Shown piece after piece: positions 26,821 to 36,361 of a stretch of 59,979 bases of DNA. This stretch comes from Gemmatimonadota bacterium (lineage in GTDB: Bacteria; Gemmatimonadota; Gemmatimonadetes; Longimicrobiales; Longimicrobiaceae). Made by a program: the position numbers and the translations under genes. The notes beneath the pieces were generated by a model. That model was not told where the DNA came from. It saw only the letters and a list, made by a program, of their open reading frames with translations, and did no database searches. The stretch is taken from assembly GCA_031260285.1 (NCBI GenBank), contig JAIRKD010000097.1, positions 1-59,979 of the forward strand, given 5' to 3'. Position 1 is the first letter of the stretch; each line of letters begins with the position of its first letter.

Positions 26821-27036
26821 TCAGGACTTCTGACGGGGCTTCGGCTCATCCGCGTCAGTCCACTCACCCGAACGGTAGCGCTCAATAATGCTCTTCCGGC
26901 TTCCGAACCAGATCAGGAAGAGCAGAAGTGCGTAAAGCCCGAAAACGATAAAGGCTTCCAGGTTACGCGGAATATCCGCGATGATATCCCGGGTCGTAAG
27001 GCTGCCGAACTGGGCGGCAAAGAGGAAAGCGTTCAC
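26821..27036 (-). CDS. Small single-pass membrane protein, unknown
   Basis: A 71-residue protein with one hydrophobic segment (LEAFIVFGLYALLLFLIWFG) followed by a charged, Pro/Lys-ended tail. The GTG at 27036 has a GGAG ribosome site; the longer frame upstream has no support. I do not recognise the family. Its size and layout recall small accessory subunits of membrane complexes, but nothing shows this. Confidence 0.5.
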   Translation of the reverse strand: MNAFLFAAQFGSLTTRDIIADIPRNLEAFIVFGLYALLLFLIWFGSRKSIIERYRSGEWTDADEPKPRQKS

Positions 27037-27157
27037 GGAACATCTCCGGTGACCACGGACCGAGAAGGACGGCTCTGCAAGCCTTCTCTTCCGAGAAGAT
27101 ACGGAATTGTCGAACAGAAGCTGAAAAGATAGTACCCGGCGCAAACTGAATCAACGG

Positions 27158-27541
27158 CTACCGCTTCCGGCGAGACCGCCCCGCGCCTTTCCCCCGGGAG
27201 CGGGCCGAAGCTGCCTCATCCGCAGACCCCGTCTCCGCCACCCTTCGGGCCGCCCTGCTCCGCCCCCGCTGTGTCAGCCGCACAACCGCCCGGTTGTACG
27301 CAAGGTATCCGGCGATCAGAATCAGTACCGTGATTCCCGAGGAAATGATACGGCTCTTCGGAAAGGGACCCACCGGCAGCGCATCGTATACCACCCCGCC
27401 CAGCCAGGCCCCGCCAAGGAGAAGCACAAAGAGCAGCACCGTGCTCACCAGCGCGGCGATTGCCGCCTTGCGCCTTGCATCCGGTGGCGAAGCCTGGCCG
27501 CCACCGGCACGCGACGCGCCTTTTCCCTTCTGTTGAGCCAT
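27158..27541 (-). CDS. Small two-pass membrane protein, unknown
   Basis: A 127-residue protein with a basic N-terminus, two membrane segments (about 28-52 and 64-82) and a very basic Arg/Ser-rich tail ending GKGAGRSRRKR. The ATG at 27541 begins MAQQKGKGASRAGG. The tail could bind nucleic acid or acidic lipid, but no domain is recognised. It lies between two other membrane-protein genes on the same strand. Confidence 0.55.
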   Translation of the reverse strand: MAQQKGKGASRAGGGQASPPDARRKAAIAALVSTVLLFVLLLGGAWLGGVVYDALPVGPFPKSRIISSGITVLILIAGYLAYNRAVVRLTQRGRSRAARRVAETGSADEAASARSRGKGAGRSRRKR

Positions 27542-27637
27542 CCGATCAGCCTCGCACGATTTCTGGTTCCCTGCGGCAACATCCCGTTCAGGGAAGATAT
27601 CGCGGTCAACGGACAGGGGCACCCGCGGATGTGAACT

Positions 27638-28417
27638 CTACCGGCCGGCAACCGCCAGGAGACGGGTCCTCCGCTTCAGCGTTCGAAGCACCAGATACAC
27701 AAACACACCCGACCCGAGCAGCACCATCCAGAACGGTTCAGCGATCAGCGAGCTGGAGGATCCTGCCTCTTCCGCGGCCTCCAGAAGCGTAAAGGCCACA
27801 ATCAGCCCGAGCAGCCCCGAATACTCCCTGCGAGCCGCGGTGCGCCAGCAGAACGGCAGAACAGATGGCTTCCAGCTGGACCACCGCGGAACAAGCGCCG
27901 GCGTCCGCTCAGCCCACCGGTAGTAGGCGGAGCCGAAACGGCGCACAAGAAAAGCTTCTTCCGCGATGATGACCGGCACATAGCAGATCAGGAAATACCC
28001 GCACATCACCAGGAACCAGGGAGCCGACCGCAGGAAGAGCGCGACCCCTGCCCACATGAGGAAGATTGCGAGGTACAGCGGATTGCGAACCAGCGAGTAG
28101 GGTCCGGTTGTGTTCAGCTGATCCGCATCCGGAGTATCGGTTCCCCGGCCACTTGTACCCGCGGGAACCAGCCCCGCCACCCAGACGCGCAGCGCCATGC
28201 CAAGCCCGCCGATCCCCAGGCAGAAGATCTCCCACTGGTGATGGGCGGCTCCCGCCTGCTCCGGTGGAGGGTTCAGAAAGATCCAGACAATCAGAGCCAC
28301 CAGAAGGGGAAGCGGCAGATAACTGCGCTGCCGGAACAACCACTGCCCCCGATCCCGGAGCTCCTTCTGAAGCGGTGTCATCTCCGCCTCGATTTCGGCA
28401 GCTGTACTCGAATTCAC
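27638..28417 (-). CDS. ICMT/PEMT-like membrane methyltransferase family protein
   Basis: A 259-residue integral membrane protein with about five segments. The signature GPYSLVRNPLYLAIFLMWAGVAL and the C-terminal EEAFLVRRFGSAYYRWAERTPALVP match the isoprenylcysteine carboxyl methyltransferase/phospholipid methyltransferase fold, where the Arg-Asn-Pro stretch and the Glu-Glu pair frame the SAM site. The start is GTG at 28417 with GGAG upstream. The substrate is unknown; bacterial members often act on lipids or are uncharacterised. Confidence 0.75.
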   Translation of the reverse strand: MNSSTAAEIEAEMTPLQKELRDRGQWLFRQRSYLPLPLLVALIVWIFLNPPPEQAGAAHHQWEIFCLGIGGLGMALRVWVAGLVPAGTSGRGTDTPDADQLNTTGPYSLVRNPLYLAIFLMWAGVALFLRSAPWFLVMCGYFLICYVPVIIAEEAFLVRRFGSAYYRWAERTPALVPRWSSWKPSVLPFCWRTAARREYSGLLGLIVAFTLLEAAEEAGSSSSLIAEPFWMVLLGSGVFVYLVLRTLKRRTRLLAVAGR

Positions 28418-28540
28418 CGGCGAACTCCATTCTGGTGTTTTGAGGGATCAACCACGGATCCGGGCCCCACAACCCGATATCTTTCTACTCAACATCCCGC
28501 TCGACCGGAGAACCGGACCGGAAAGCTGACCGGAACCTGC

Positions 28541-29227
28541 TCAGATCGCGCAGGAGCCGTCTGTGCAGGCGCCATCTCCGTCACCCGCTGGAGCCGGTGT
28601 TTCCTTCGCCGCTTTCTCCAGCGCTTCCAGGAAGGTGGACGTCTGCTGCGCCCCCTGGACTGCCCAGCGCTCCTCAAAAACAAAGGTCGGAACCGATGTC
28701 ACACCCAGCTGACGCGCATATTCAAAATCCTCTTCCAGCTCCGCCACTCCCTCGTCAGAGGAAAGGTACGCGCGGGTGCGCGCCGGATCCATCCCCACGG
28801 CATCCGCCTCCGCGACGAGTACCTCGCGGTCCGCCACATTGCCGCCGTTGGTGAAGTGCAGGTCGAAGAGACGATCCATCAGCCTGCGCTGGACATCAGC
28901 CCCGTATTCCAGCTCCGCCAGCCGCAGTAACCGGTGTGCCGTGCGGGTATTCACGGAAAGCGCGCGATCCCAGTTGAAGCTGATCCCCTCCTCCGCACCG
29001 ACGGAAGAGACTCTTCCGAGCATGGCAGCCACATTGTCGCCGAACTTCTTCCGGAGCGACTCCGCGGTTGGCACCGCGCGGTCAGAAGCGGACGGATCCA
29101 GCTGAAACGGGCGGAAGACGACCTCCACCTCGTCAGCCCGGGCAAACGCCTTCAGCGCCCGCTCGAAGCGACGCTCACCGATGTAGCACCAGGGGCATAC
29201 AACGTCAGAATAGATCTCGACTTTCAT
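28541..29227 (-). CDS. FrnE-like DsbA family oxidoreductase
   Basis: A 228-residue cytosolic thioredoxin-fold protein. SDVVCPWCYIGERRFERAL carries the CPWC active site, and GVTSVPTFVF holds the cis-Pro loop, with an alpha-helical insertion between them as in FrnE. No signal peptide is present. The C-terminus ends in CTDGSC, a second cysteine pair that could act as a resolving or metal-binding site. It likely works as a disulfide oxidoreductase or isomerase under redox stress. Confidence 0.88.
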   Translation of the reverse strand: MKVEIYSDVVCPWCYIGERRFERALKAFARADEVEVVFRPFQLDPSASDRAVPTAESLRKKFGDNVAAMLGRVSSVGAEEGISFNWDRALSVNTRTAHRLLRLAELEYGADVQRRLMDRLFDLHFTNGGNVADREVLVAEADAVGMDPARTRAYLSSDEGVAELEEDFEYARQLGVTSVPTFVFEERWAVQGAQQTSTFLEALEKAAKETPAPAGDGDGACTDGSCAI

Positions 29228-29819
29228 GAATCCTCAGCTCCTCACGATATCCGCCCAGCTGTATCTGATTGTGGTGTCGTCAGGACCCCGTCCTGTCCCC
29301 GGGGTTCCACCGATCCCGGCAGCTGTTACAGAAACGCGGATATCGGAGCATCTGCCGTCAGATCCCCCATTACAACCGGCGATGCGGCACGACAGTTCCT
29401 GTCCCGTTAATAAGGTATGCCGCGATGGGACGGAAGACTTCGTCCATACCCGATCATGTCCGGTAAGGGGTGACCCGCGAGACATAAAGAGGTAGAATCA
29501 AGGAATGGGGATATTCCAGCGGCTCCAGCACCCGGAGCCCGTGCGGAACGGATGTCGCCGGGAGTTCCGGCGTATGACGGTTCCCCCTGTGATCGCGGAA
29601 TCGCTTCGGCCCGGCGGTGGCATTTCCACTGCCATCAGCTGAAGCGCCAGAACCGGACTATGTCATTTGCTGCCGGGGCCTCTCTGATCCCCCTTCGGGA
29701 TCAGCGACAACAGAGCCTCGCGATAAAGGGATTCGGATGGTGGAGAATCAGGGTTGTCGAGGAAAGACCGTGTACAGCAGGCTGAGATTCGGTGACATAC
29801 AGGCCATCCGGTGGGCAAG
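29228..29819. other. Divergent intergenic region upstream of kup
   Basis: This 592-base spacer separates frnE-like and kup. It contains a perfect 8-bp hairpin CTGATCCC/GGGATCAG (29684-29704) with a 5-base loop about 115 bases before kup, and smaller palindromes at 29502-29517 and near 29620. I compared it by eye with the c-di-AMP (ydaO) riboswitch and see no match. No convincing gene is present. Confidence 0.5.
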
Positions 29820-31742
29820 ATGACCGCGAGACATGACGGTGAAACAAACCCGGGTCCGACCCATCCCCCCGCCCGGGGTCGCGGCTACCTCGCGGCACTT
29901 TCGCTCAGCGCTCTCGGTGTTGTCTTCGGCGATCTGGGGACAAGCCCGCTTTACTCGCTGCGAGAGGCATTTGTCGAATCACACGGCGTCGCACTGACAA
30001 CCGCCAACATCCTCGGCGTGCTGTCACTGGTGTTCTGGGCGCTGGTCATCGTCATCTCCATCAAATATCTTGTCTTTATCCTTCGTGCGGATAACCGGGG
30101 AGAGGGCGGGATTCTGGCGCTTACCTCGCTGCTCACTCCCAGCCGTGGAGACCGGCTTGACGGGCGCTGGGTACTGATCCTCCTGGGGCTTTTCGGGACG
30201 GCACTTCTCTACGGAGACGGGATGATCACCCCGGCGATCACGGTGCTCTCCGCGGTGGAGGGGCTGGAGATCGTGACGCCGTTCTTTGATCCGTACGTCA
30301 TCCCCATCACCATCGCGATCCTGATCGGGATCTTCTCCATCCAGCACCGGGGGACCGGCAGCATGGGGAAGATCTTCGGGCCGATCCTGCTGGTCTGGTT
30401 CCTCACCATTGCGATGCTCGGAGTGATCTGGATTGTCCAGGCGCCGGAGGTGCTGCGAGCGATCAACCCGCTGCATGGTGCCCGCTTCCTGATCGCAAAT
30501 GGCTTCCGCTCGTTTCTGGTACTGGGCTCTGTAGTGCTGGTTCTGACGGGAGGGGAGGCGCTGTATGCGGATATGGGACACTTCGGACGCACACCGATCC
30601 GGCTTGCCTGGTTCACCCTGGTGCTTCCCTCGCTGCTGCTCAACTACTTCGGCCAGGGTGCACTGCTCATCCTGCGGCCGGAAGCCGCGAGCAATCCGTT
30701 CTTCTACCTCGCTCCCACCTGGGGGCTGGTACCGCTGGCGATCATTGCAACCATGGCGGCGATCATTGCGTCACAGGCGCTGATCTCGGGAGCGTTTTCG
30801 CTCACCCGCCAGGCGGTGCAGCTGGGATACCTGCCGCGTGTGGCCATTGAGCACACCTCCGTCCGCGAGATCGGACAGATCTATGTTCCGGCGGTCAACT
30901 GGGCGTTGATGATCGCCTGCGTGGCTCTGGTGCTGGGGTTCCGGACGTCGAGCAACCTCGCTTCAGCGTACGGCGTGGCGGTTGTGACTACGATGACGGT
31001 CACGACGATCCTGTTCGCCGTAATCGCCCGTGAACGCTGGAAGTGGTCTCTGCCTGCGGTGATTCTGGTGGCTGGAACGTTCATCGTGATCGACCTTGCG
31101 TTCTGGGCGGGCAACCTGCTCAAGATCCCCTCGGGTGGCTGGTTCCCGCTGGTGATCGGGGTGGTGATCTTCACCTGCCTGACGACCTGGAAGAAGGGGC
31201 GGAAGATCCTCGCGCAGAAGCTTGATGCCCGTACCCTGCCCCGCGACCTGCTGCTTTCCGAGGTTGCGCTCAGCTCCCCGATCCGCGTCCGGGGCACAGC
31301 AGTGTTCATGTCGAGCAGCGCGGATGGCACACCGCCGGCTCTTCTTCACAACCTGAAGCACAACCAGGTGCTGCACGAGAAGGTGGTGCTCCTCTCCGTG
31401 ATCACCGAGGAAATTCCCTACGTCGACAGGGCGGATCATATCGAGATCCGGAACCTGCACGAGGGGATCTGGCATGTGGTGCTGCACGTCGGCTTCATGG
31501 ACAGTGTGGATGTCCCGAAGTCGCTTATGTCCATCCAGCAGGAAGGGCTGGATTTCAGGCCGATGACAACCAGCTACTTCCTCGGCAGAGAAACGCTGAT
31601 CACCACCAGCCGGAGCCCCGGCATGGCGATCTGGCGCGAGAAGCTCTTCGAACTGATGACGCAGAACGCCCGACCCGCAAGCCGGTTCTTCCGGCTGCCT
31701 CCCAACCGGGTGGTGGAGATGGGAACCCAGATCGAGTTGTGA
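29820..31742 (+). CDS. kup: Kup-type potassium uptake protein
   Basis: A 640-residue potassium-proton symporter with about 12 membrane segments and a cytosolic C-terminal domain. GVVFGDLGTSPLYSLREAF near the start, ADNRGEGGILALTSLL, LLYGDGMITPAITVLSAVEGLE and GSVVLVLTGGEALYADMGHFG are Kup signatures. The C-terminal 150 residues end in FFRLPPNRVVEMGTQIEL. The ATG at 29820 is chosen over the GTG at 29811. Full length is normal for the family. It is convergent with a potassium-responsive pyrophosphatase. Confidence 0.96.
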   Translation: MTARHDGETNPGPTHPPARGRGYLAALSLSALGVVFGDLGTSPLYSLREAFVESHGVALTTANILGVLSLVFWALVIVISIKYLVFILRADNRGEGGILALTSLLTPSRGDRLDGRWVLILLGLFGTALLYGDGMITPAITVLSAVEGLEIVTPFFDPYVIPITIAILIGIFSIQHRGTGSMGKIFGPILLVWFLTIAMLGVIWIVQAPEVLRAINPLHGARFLIANGFRSFLVLGSVVLVLTGGEALYADMGHFGRTPIRLAWFTLVLPSLLLNYFGQGALLILRPEAASNPFFYLAPTWGLVPLAIIATMAAIIASQALISGAFSLTRQAVQLGYLPRVAIEHTSVREIGQIYVPAVNWALMIACVALVLGFRTSSNLASAYGVAVVTTMTVTTILFAVIARERWKWSLPAVILVAGTFIVIDLAFWAGNLLKIPSGGWFPLVIGVVIFTCLTTWKKGRKILAQKLDARTLPRDLLLSEVALSSPIRVRGTAVFMSSSADGTPPALLHNLKHNQVLHEKVVLLSVITEEIPYVDRADHIEIRNLHEGIWHVVLHVGFMDSVDVPKSLMSIQQEGLDFRPMTTSYFLGRETLITTSRSPGMAIWREKLFELMTQNARPASRFFRLPPNRVVEMGTQIEL

Positions 31743-32162
31743 CGCTGATCCATGGATCCGCCTGCTCCCGCTCTGTTGCGGATTTTGATGAGCCGCTCAG
31801 CTTCCTGTCCGGCTCTCTGCGCGGACGGGTTCCAGTTCGTGCAGGGGTGGGAGGGCGACACAACAGGGAAGAACGTGCCTTGCGCGATCAGCATCGGGCA
31901 GACGCTGCAGTCACAAAGCCATTTTGGAGCTGAAGCTGAAACAGCCACCCCGTACCAGGCCTTCCCGGTGCTGAGGATCAGCCTGAACAGGTGATGAATG
32001 AAGACAGGTATGGCTCTGACGCGCCGGAGCTGCCGCGTAGAATCCCGCTGAGCTGATTCAGAAGGCTGGTTCGGAGGATGGAAAACGCGCGCTCACCAAA
32101 TATAAATGGTGAACGCGCGTTTCTTTTTTCTCCGGGTTTTCTCCGGGCGGTCCAGATCCGGC
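31743..32162. other. Convergent spacer between kup and hppA
   Basis: This 420-base spacer contains the shared terminator at 32083-32129. I see no gene in the remaining bases. Confidence 0.6.
32083..32129. terminator. Bidirectional terminator between kup and hppA
   Basis: A 16-base stem with one mismatch (32083-32098 with 32107-32122) and an AT-rich loop is followed by TTTTTT at 32124-32129 on plus, with an A-run on the other side. Confidence 0.88.
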
Positions 32163-34370
32163 TCAGAGAACCGATGCCGGAGGAACCGCTGCCACTTCCG
32201 CTTCCGTCACAACCTCAACCGAAGCAGGAGTCTCCGGAGCGGCAGCCTGGCGCGCGGGTTCCGCGATATGCGGTGCGATTACCAGCGCCACAATCGACAT
32301 CAGCTTGATCAGGATGTTCATCGACGGGCCGGAGGTATCCTTGAACGGATCGCCAACCGTGTCGCCGGTTACAGCCGCCTTGTGCGCGTCTGAACCCTTG
32401 TAGACAACCTCACCGTCGATCTTCACACCCGACTCAAACGATTTCTTCGCGTTATCCCAGGCGCCACCCGCGTTGGACTGGAACATCGCCATCAGCACCC
32501 CCGAGGTGGTGGTTCCGGCGAGCAGCCCGCCCAGCACTTCCGGCCCGAAGGTAAAGCCCACAACCGCGGGAACAAGAAGAGCAAGCGCACCCGGCGCGGC
32601 CATCTGGCGGATCGCGGCCTGTGTGGAGATCGCCACGCAGCGATCATACTCCGGAGTGGCTGTACCTTCCATGATCCCCGGGATCTCGCGGAACTGACGG
32701 CGGACCTCGCGGACCATCGCCATCGCCGCCTCACCCACCGCCGTGATCGCCAGTGCAGAGAAGATGAAGGGGATCATCGCCCCGACAAAGAGCCCGGCCA
32801 GCACCCGCGCATTGGAGATATCGATGGAATCGATCCGCGCGATCCCCATAAACGCAGCCATCAGCGCAAGGGAGGTAAGCGCCGCGGAAGCAATCGCAAA
32901 GCCCTTCCCTGTCGCCGCAGTGGTGTTGCCAACCGCGTCGAGGATGTCGGTACGCTGCCGGACCTCCTTGGGAAGCCCGCTCATCTCCGCGATGCCGCCC
33001 GCGTTGTCCGCGATCGGGCCGAACGCGTCAATCGCCAGCTGCAGCGCCGTGGTGGCCATCATCCCCGCAGCGGCGATCGCCACACCGTACAGCCCGGCCA
33101 TCGAGTAGGAGATCACGATCCCCGCTGCGAGCACCAGGATCGGCAGTGCTGTGGACTCCATCCCGACGGCAAGCCCGCTGATGACGTTGGTCGCGTGCCC
33201 CGTTGAAGATCCCTGTACAATCGAGAGCACCGGACGCCGGCCCATCGCGGTGTAGTGCTCGGTGATGATGCTCATCAGGGCGCCAACCACAAGACCCGTC
33301 AGCACCGCGAAGAAAACACCGTTTGCGGTGAAGGCGCGAGCCTCACTCCCCATGAACATGTTCCCTGCGGGAAGCATCCACCGGATGATGAAGAACGAAC
33401 CGACAGCGGTAAGCGCCACCGAGGTCCAGTTCCCGATGTTCAGGGCGCGCTGCACCGCATGGACGTCACCGTTGTCACCCACGCGAACCGTCAGAATCCC
33501 GATGAAGGAGAAGACGATTCCCATCCCGGCGATCAGCAGGGGAAGCAGGATCGGTGAGAGCCCGCCGAAGTTATCCGCACCAGCCGCAACCTCACGACCC
33601 AGCACCATTGTCGCGAGAATGGTGGCCACGTAGGAGCCGAAGAGGTCCGCTCCCATGCCCGCCACGTCACCCACATTGTCGCCCACGTTATCCGCGATGG
33701 TGGCGGGGTTGCGCGGATCATCCTCCGGGATCCCCGCTTCCACCTTGCCCACCAGGTCAGCGCCGACGTCAGCGGCCTTGGTGTAGATCCCGCCGCCGAC
33801 CCGGGCGAAGAGCGCGATGCTCTCCGCACCCAGCGAGAAGCCGGTCAGCACCTCCAGCGCCCGCTCCATCTCGGGGCCGGTTGCGGAACCACCCGCCACG
33901 AAATAACCATAGAGCACAATGAAGAGCGAGCCCAGGCCGAGAACCGCGAGGCCGGCAACACCCATCCCCATCACTGATCCACCGGCAAAGGAGACAGCCA
34001 GCGCGCGTGAAAGGCTCGTCCGCGCGGCTTCCGCCGTCCGCACATTTGACCGGGTCGCGATGCGCATCCCGATGAACCCTGCGAGCGCGGAGAACACGGC
34101 ACCCACAAGGAATGAACCCACAATCGCCGGGTGCGACCGTTCATCCGCCGAGCCCAGATAGAGGAGCGCGCCGGAAGCCATCACAACGAAGATGGCGAGC
34201 ACGCGGTACTCCGCCTTCAGGAACGCAAGCGCTCCCTCGGTGATGTGGTTGGCGATCGACCGCATGGTCTCGTTGCCCGCATCCTGGCGAACCACCCAGG
34301 ATGAACGCCACGCGGTGTACAGGAGCGCCAGAACCGCGAGCGCGGGGATCAGATAAACAATCGAAGGCAT
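32163..34370 (-). CDS. hppA: Membrane-bound ion-translocating pyrophosphatase
   Basis: A 735-residue integral membrane protein of about 16 segments that couples pyrophosphate hydrolysis to proton or sodium pumping. The catalytic blocks [40 protein letters not shown] and the C-terminal [14 protein letters not shown] are complete. In the block [10 protein letters not shown] an Ala occupies the place where potassium-independent enzymes have Lys, so potassium dependence is predicted; the following Gly is the less usual choice at the second marker position. The pumped ion is not resolved. It is convergent with kup and has its own promoter. Confidence 0.95.
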   Translation of the reverse strand: MPSIVYLIPALAVLALLYTAWRSSWVVRQDAGNETMRSIANHITEGALAFLKAEYRVLAIFVVMASGALLYLGSADERSHPAIVGSFLVGAVFSALAGFIGMRIATRSNVRTAEAARTSLSRALAVSFAGGSVMGMGVAGLAVLGLGSLFIVLYGYFVAGGSATGPEMERALEVLTGFSLGAESIALFARVGGGIYTKAADVGADLVGKVEAGIPEDDPRNPATIADNVGDNVGDVAGMGADLFGSYVATILATMVLGREVAAGADNFGGLSPILLPLLIAGMGIVFSFIGILTVRVGDNGDVHAVQRALNIGNWTSVALTAVGSFFIIRWMLPAGNMFMGSEARAFTANGVFFAVLTGLVVGALMSIITEHYTAMGRRPVLSIVQGSSTGHATNVISGLAVGMESTALPILVLAAGIVISYSMAGLYGVAIAAAGMMATTALQLAIDAFGPIADNAGGIAEMSGLPKEVRQRTDILDAVGNTTAATGKGFAIASAALTSLALMAAFMGIARIDSIDISNARVLAGLFVGAMIPFIFSALAITAVGEAAMAMVREVRRQFREIPGIMEGTATPEYDRCVAISTQAAIRQMAAPGALALLVPAVVGFTFGPEVLGGLLAGTTTSGVLMAMFQSNAGGAWDNAKKSFESGVKIDGEVVYKGSDAHKAAVTGDTVGDPFKDTSGPSMNILIKLMSIVALVIAPHIAEPARQAAAPETPASVEVVTEAEVAAVPPASVL

Positions 34371-34448
34371 GACGTCCGTGAGAAGATTGCGAGAAACACG
34401 TCCTTCATCAGTCGCCGGTCGCGGATCACGAGGGCACCAACGCGCGGC

Positions 34449-34477
34449 ACGATAGCACTCTGCCCGCTACCGGGCAA
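34449..34477 (-). promoter_or_regulatory. Promoter candidate of hppA
   Basis: On the minus strand TTGCCC (34472-34477) and TATCGT (34449-34454) are 17 bases apart. The predicted start gives a leader of about 70 bases. Confidence 0.45.
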
Positions 34478-34628
34478 CCGTAACGGTACGGGATCCGCAG
34501 GAACCCGAGGAAGGAGACAGAACGAAAAGCATTTCGGGACGGAAAGAAATACGGAGGAAGAGGGGCGGGCGGCATACAATCTTCACATGAATTTCAGTCG
34601 AAACCGTATTCAGGAGAAAGAACTCAGA

Positions 34629-34976
34629 ATGCTGCGAAGGATATTGCTGGCCGGGCTGCTGCTTGGAGCGGCCGGGTGCAGTGACATAACCGGTCCATCG
34701 GGACGACACAGCTTTGTAGTACAGGCGGATTCAACAGGGTTCGCCTCGTTCAATTTTCCAGCAGAGCTGACCTCAAAAGCTGGAGATCCGCCGGCCCTTC
34801 TCTGCTACAACACGCCGAATAACCGGGAGGGTGCCCCCTGGTACCCGATGAGTGATGGATACTGGGTGGAGGATTCACCCTGGTGCGCGCTCTTTCCTGA
34901 AGCTGGAGACCGGTGGGGAGCATCCGCGGTCAACCTGGAGCCGGGCTGGTATGTCGCGTTTGTCCTGATCTTCTGA
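34629..34976 (+). CDS. Small lipoprotein of unknown function
   Basis: A 115-residue protein with a lipoprotein signal (MLRRILLAGLLLGAAGC, Cys at 17) followed by SDITGPSG, a mature start common among small lipoproteins of Gemmatimonadota. AGGAG lies 11 bases before the ATG at 34629. Four further Cys or Trp-rich stretches (ALLCYNTPNN, SPWCALFPEAGD) suggest a small disulfide-bonded fold. No family is recognised. It is monocistronic. Confidence 0.65.
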   Translation: MLRRILLAGLLLGAAGCSDITGPSGRHSFVVQADSTGFASFNFPAELTSKAGDPPALLCYNTPNNREGAPWYPMSDGYWVEDSPWCALFPEAGDRWGASAVNLEPGWYVAFVLIF

Positions 34977-35016
34977 TCAGACCTCGCGTAATATGCGCCT
35001 GACGGTCTGAACCTGT

Positions 35017-35051
35017 CGCTGGACGGAATCCGACACGATTCCGGTTCAGCG
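35017..35051. terminator. Imperfect hairpin in convergent spacer
   Basis: CGCTG and CGGAATC pair with GATTCCG and CAGCG around a 6-base loop. It lies between the small lipoprotein gene and queG and lacks a T-run; it may end transcripts or shield 3' ends. Confidence 0.45.
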
Positions 35052-35125
35052 GCAGGGGGCCGGTCAACCGCCCGAACCGGATCACACAAAAAACAGTCAT
35101 CACTCCGGCTCCCCGTCATTCCGCT

Positions 35126-36361
35126 TCAGCCAGCTTCATTCAGCGCCGAATCAATTTTGTCCCGCACCGGATCGCCCGGCATCTGCTCATCCAGGTCATT
35201 CAGCGCCTGATCAATCTCCGCCCGGACCCAGGCATCCTCCTCGATACCGAGCCGGTCCCGGAGCATGGCCTGCCCCTCCGCCGCCGCAATCCTTCCCAGT
35301 GCCCAGGCCGCATGTCCCCGTACCAGAGGCTCCTCATCCGCCAGCGCCTTAACCAGCGCAGGCACCGCCTCCGGCGCCCCCCAGTTCCCCAGCGCCACCG
35401 CGACATTCCGGAGCAGTCCCCGCCGCTTCGTCCGCTTCACCGCGGATCCCTTGAACCGTCGGGAGAACTCCTCGCTGCTCATCTCCACCAGCTCAATCAG
35501 CTCCGCCCCATGAACTCCCGTACGGGGCAGAAACGCTGGCTCCCGGGTGATGTGTACAAACTTCGGAGAGTTGTGGGGACAGACTTCCTGGCAGATATCA
35601 CAACCATAGATCCGGTTCCCGATCCGCGGCCGCAGATCACGCGGAATGGGGCCCTTCAGCTCAATCGTCAGATACGAGATGCAACGCCTGGCATCCAGAA
35701 GTGGAGCACCTGTCTCATTTCTGCCGAGCAGCGCCCCTGTCGGGCAGGCGGAAAGGCACCGGTGACAGCTTCCACACCGGTCCTCCACAAACGGCGCATC
35801 CGCGGGGATCTCGAGGTCAACCAGAATGACCCCGAGGAAATGATACGAACCCCGCCCGGGCCGGATGTGCATCGTATTGCGGCCCACCCATCCGAGCCCG
35901 GCACGAACCGCCAGCTCCCGCTCAAGAACCGCCCCGGTATCGACGTACGCACGTCCATTTACCGGAGCCAGCTCCGCGGAAATCCAGTTCTGGAGCTCGA
36001 TCAGACGGTCGCGAAGGAGTTCGTGATAGTCTTCGTTGCGCGCATACCGGGAGAAAACTGCCCGCTCCGGAGGAACCCCTTCGGAAGCAGGCACACCGTC
36101 TGGTGAGTAACCGCGGGCAACAACAATCGCGGTCCGGGACCCCGGGACAAGGAGCTGCGGATTCCCCCGTTTTTCGATTGCGTCTTCGCGGGAAAGGTAC
36201 CCCATTTCCCCCGCCATCCCCTGATCAACCCACGCCCGATAGGCATCGATCCAGGCGCTTGGGCTCACGGGAGTGATACCAGCCGCATCAAAACCGAGTT
36301 CGAGGGCGCGCACCCGGATCGCGGCGGCAACCTCTTCCGGGAATGGAGCTGGTCCGGTCAA
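35126..36361 (-). CDS. queG: Epoxyqueuosine reductase QueG
   Basis: A 411-residue cobalamin-dependent enzyme that reduces epoxyqueuosine to queuosine in tRNA. YVDTGAVLERELAVRAGLGWVGRNTMHI carries the catalytic Asp and substrate stretch. Two [4Fe-4S] sites follow: CGSCHRCLSACP and CDICQEVCP. The C-terminal 90 residues (EAVPALVKALADEEPLVRGHAAWALGRI) are HEAT repeats that bind tRNA. It overlaps the GGDEF gene upstream by four bases. Confidence 0.96.
   Translation of the reverse strand: MTGPAPFPEEVAAAIRVRALELGFDAAGITPVSPSAWIDAYRAWVDQGMAGEMGYLSREDAIEKRGNPQLLVPGSRTAIVVARGYSPDGVPASEGVPPERAVFSRYARNEDYHELLRDRLIELQNWISAELAPVNGRAYVDTGAVLERELAVRAGLGWVGRNTMHIRPGRGSYHFLGVILVDLEIPADAPFVEDRCGSCHRCLSACPTGALLGRNETGAPLLDARRCISYLTIELKGPIPRDLRPRIGNRIYGCDICQEVCPHNSPKFVHITREPAFLPRTGVHGAELIELVEMSSEEFSRRFKGSAVKRTKRRGLLRNVAVALGNWGAPEAVPALVKALADEEPLVRGHAAWALGRIAAAEGQAMLRDRLGIEEDAWVRAEIDQALNDLDEQMPGDPVRDKIDSALNEAG

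Noticed and set aside
29480-29819. c-di-AMP (ydaO) riboswitch upstream of kup
   Set aside because: The expected conserved blocks were looked for and not found; only a simple hairpin is present.
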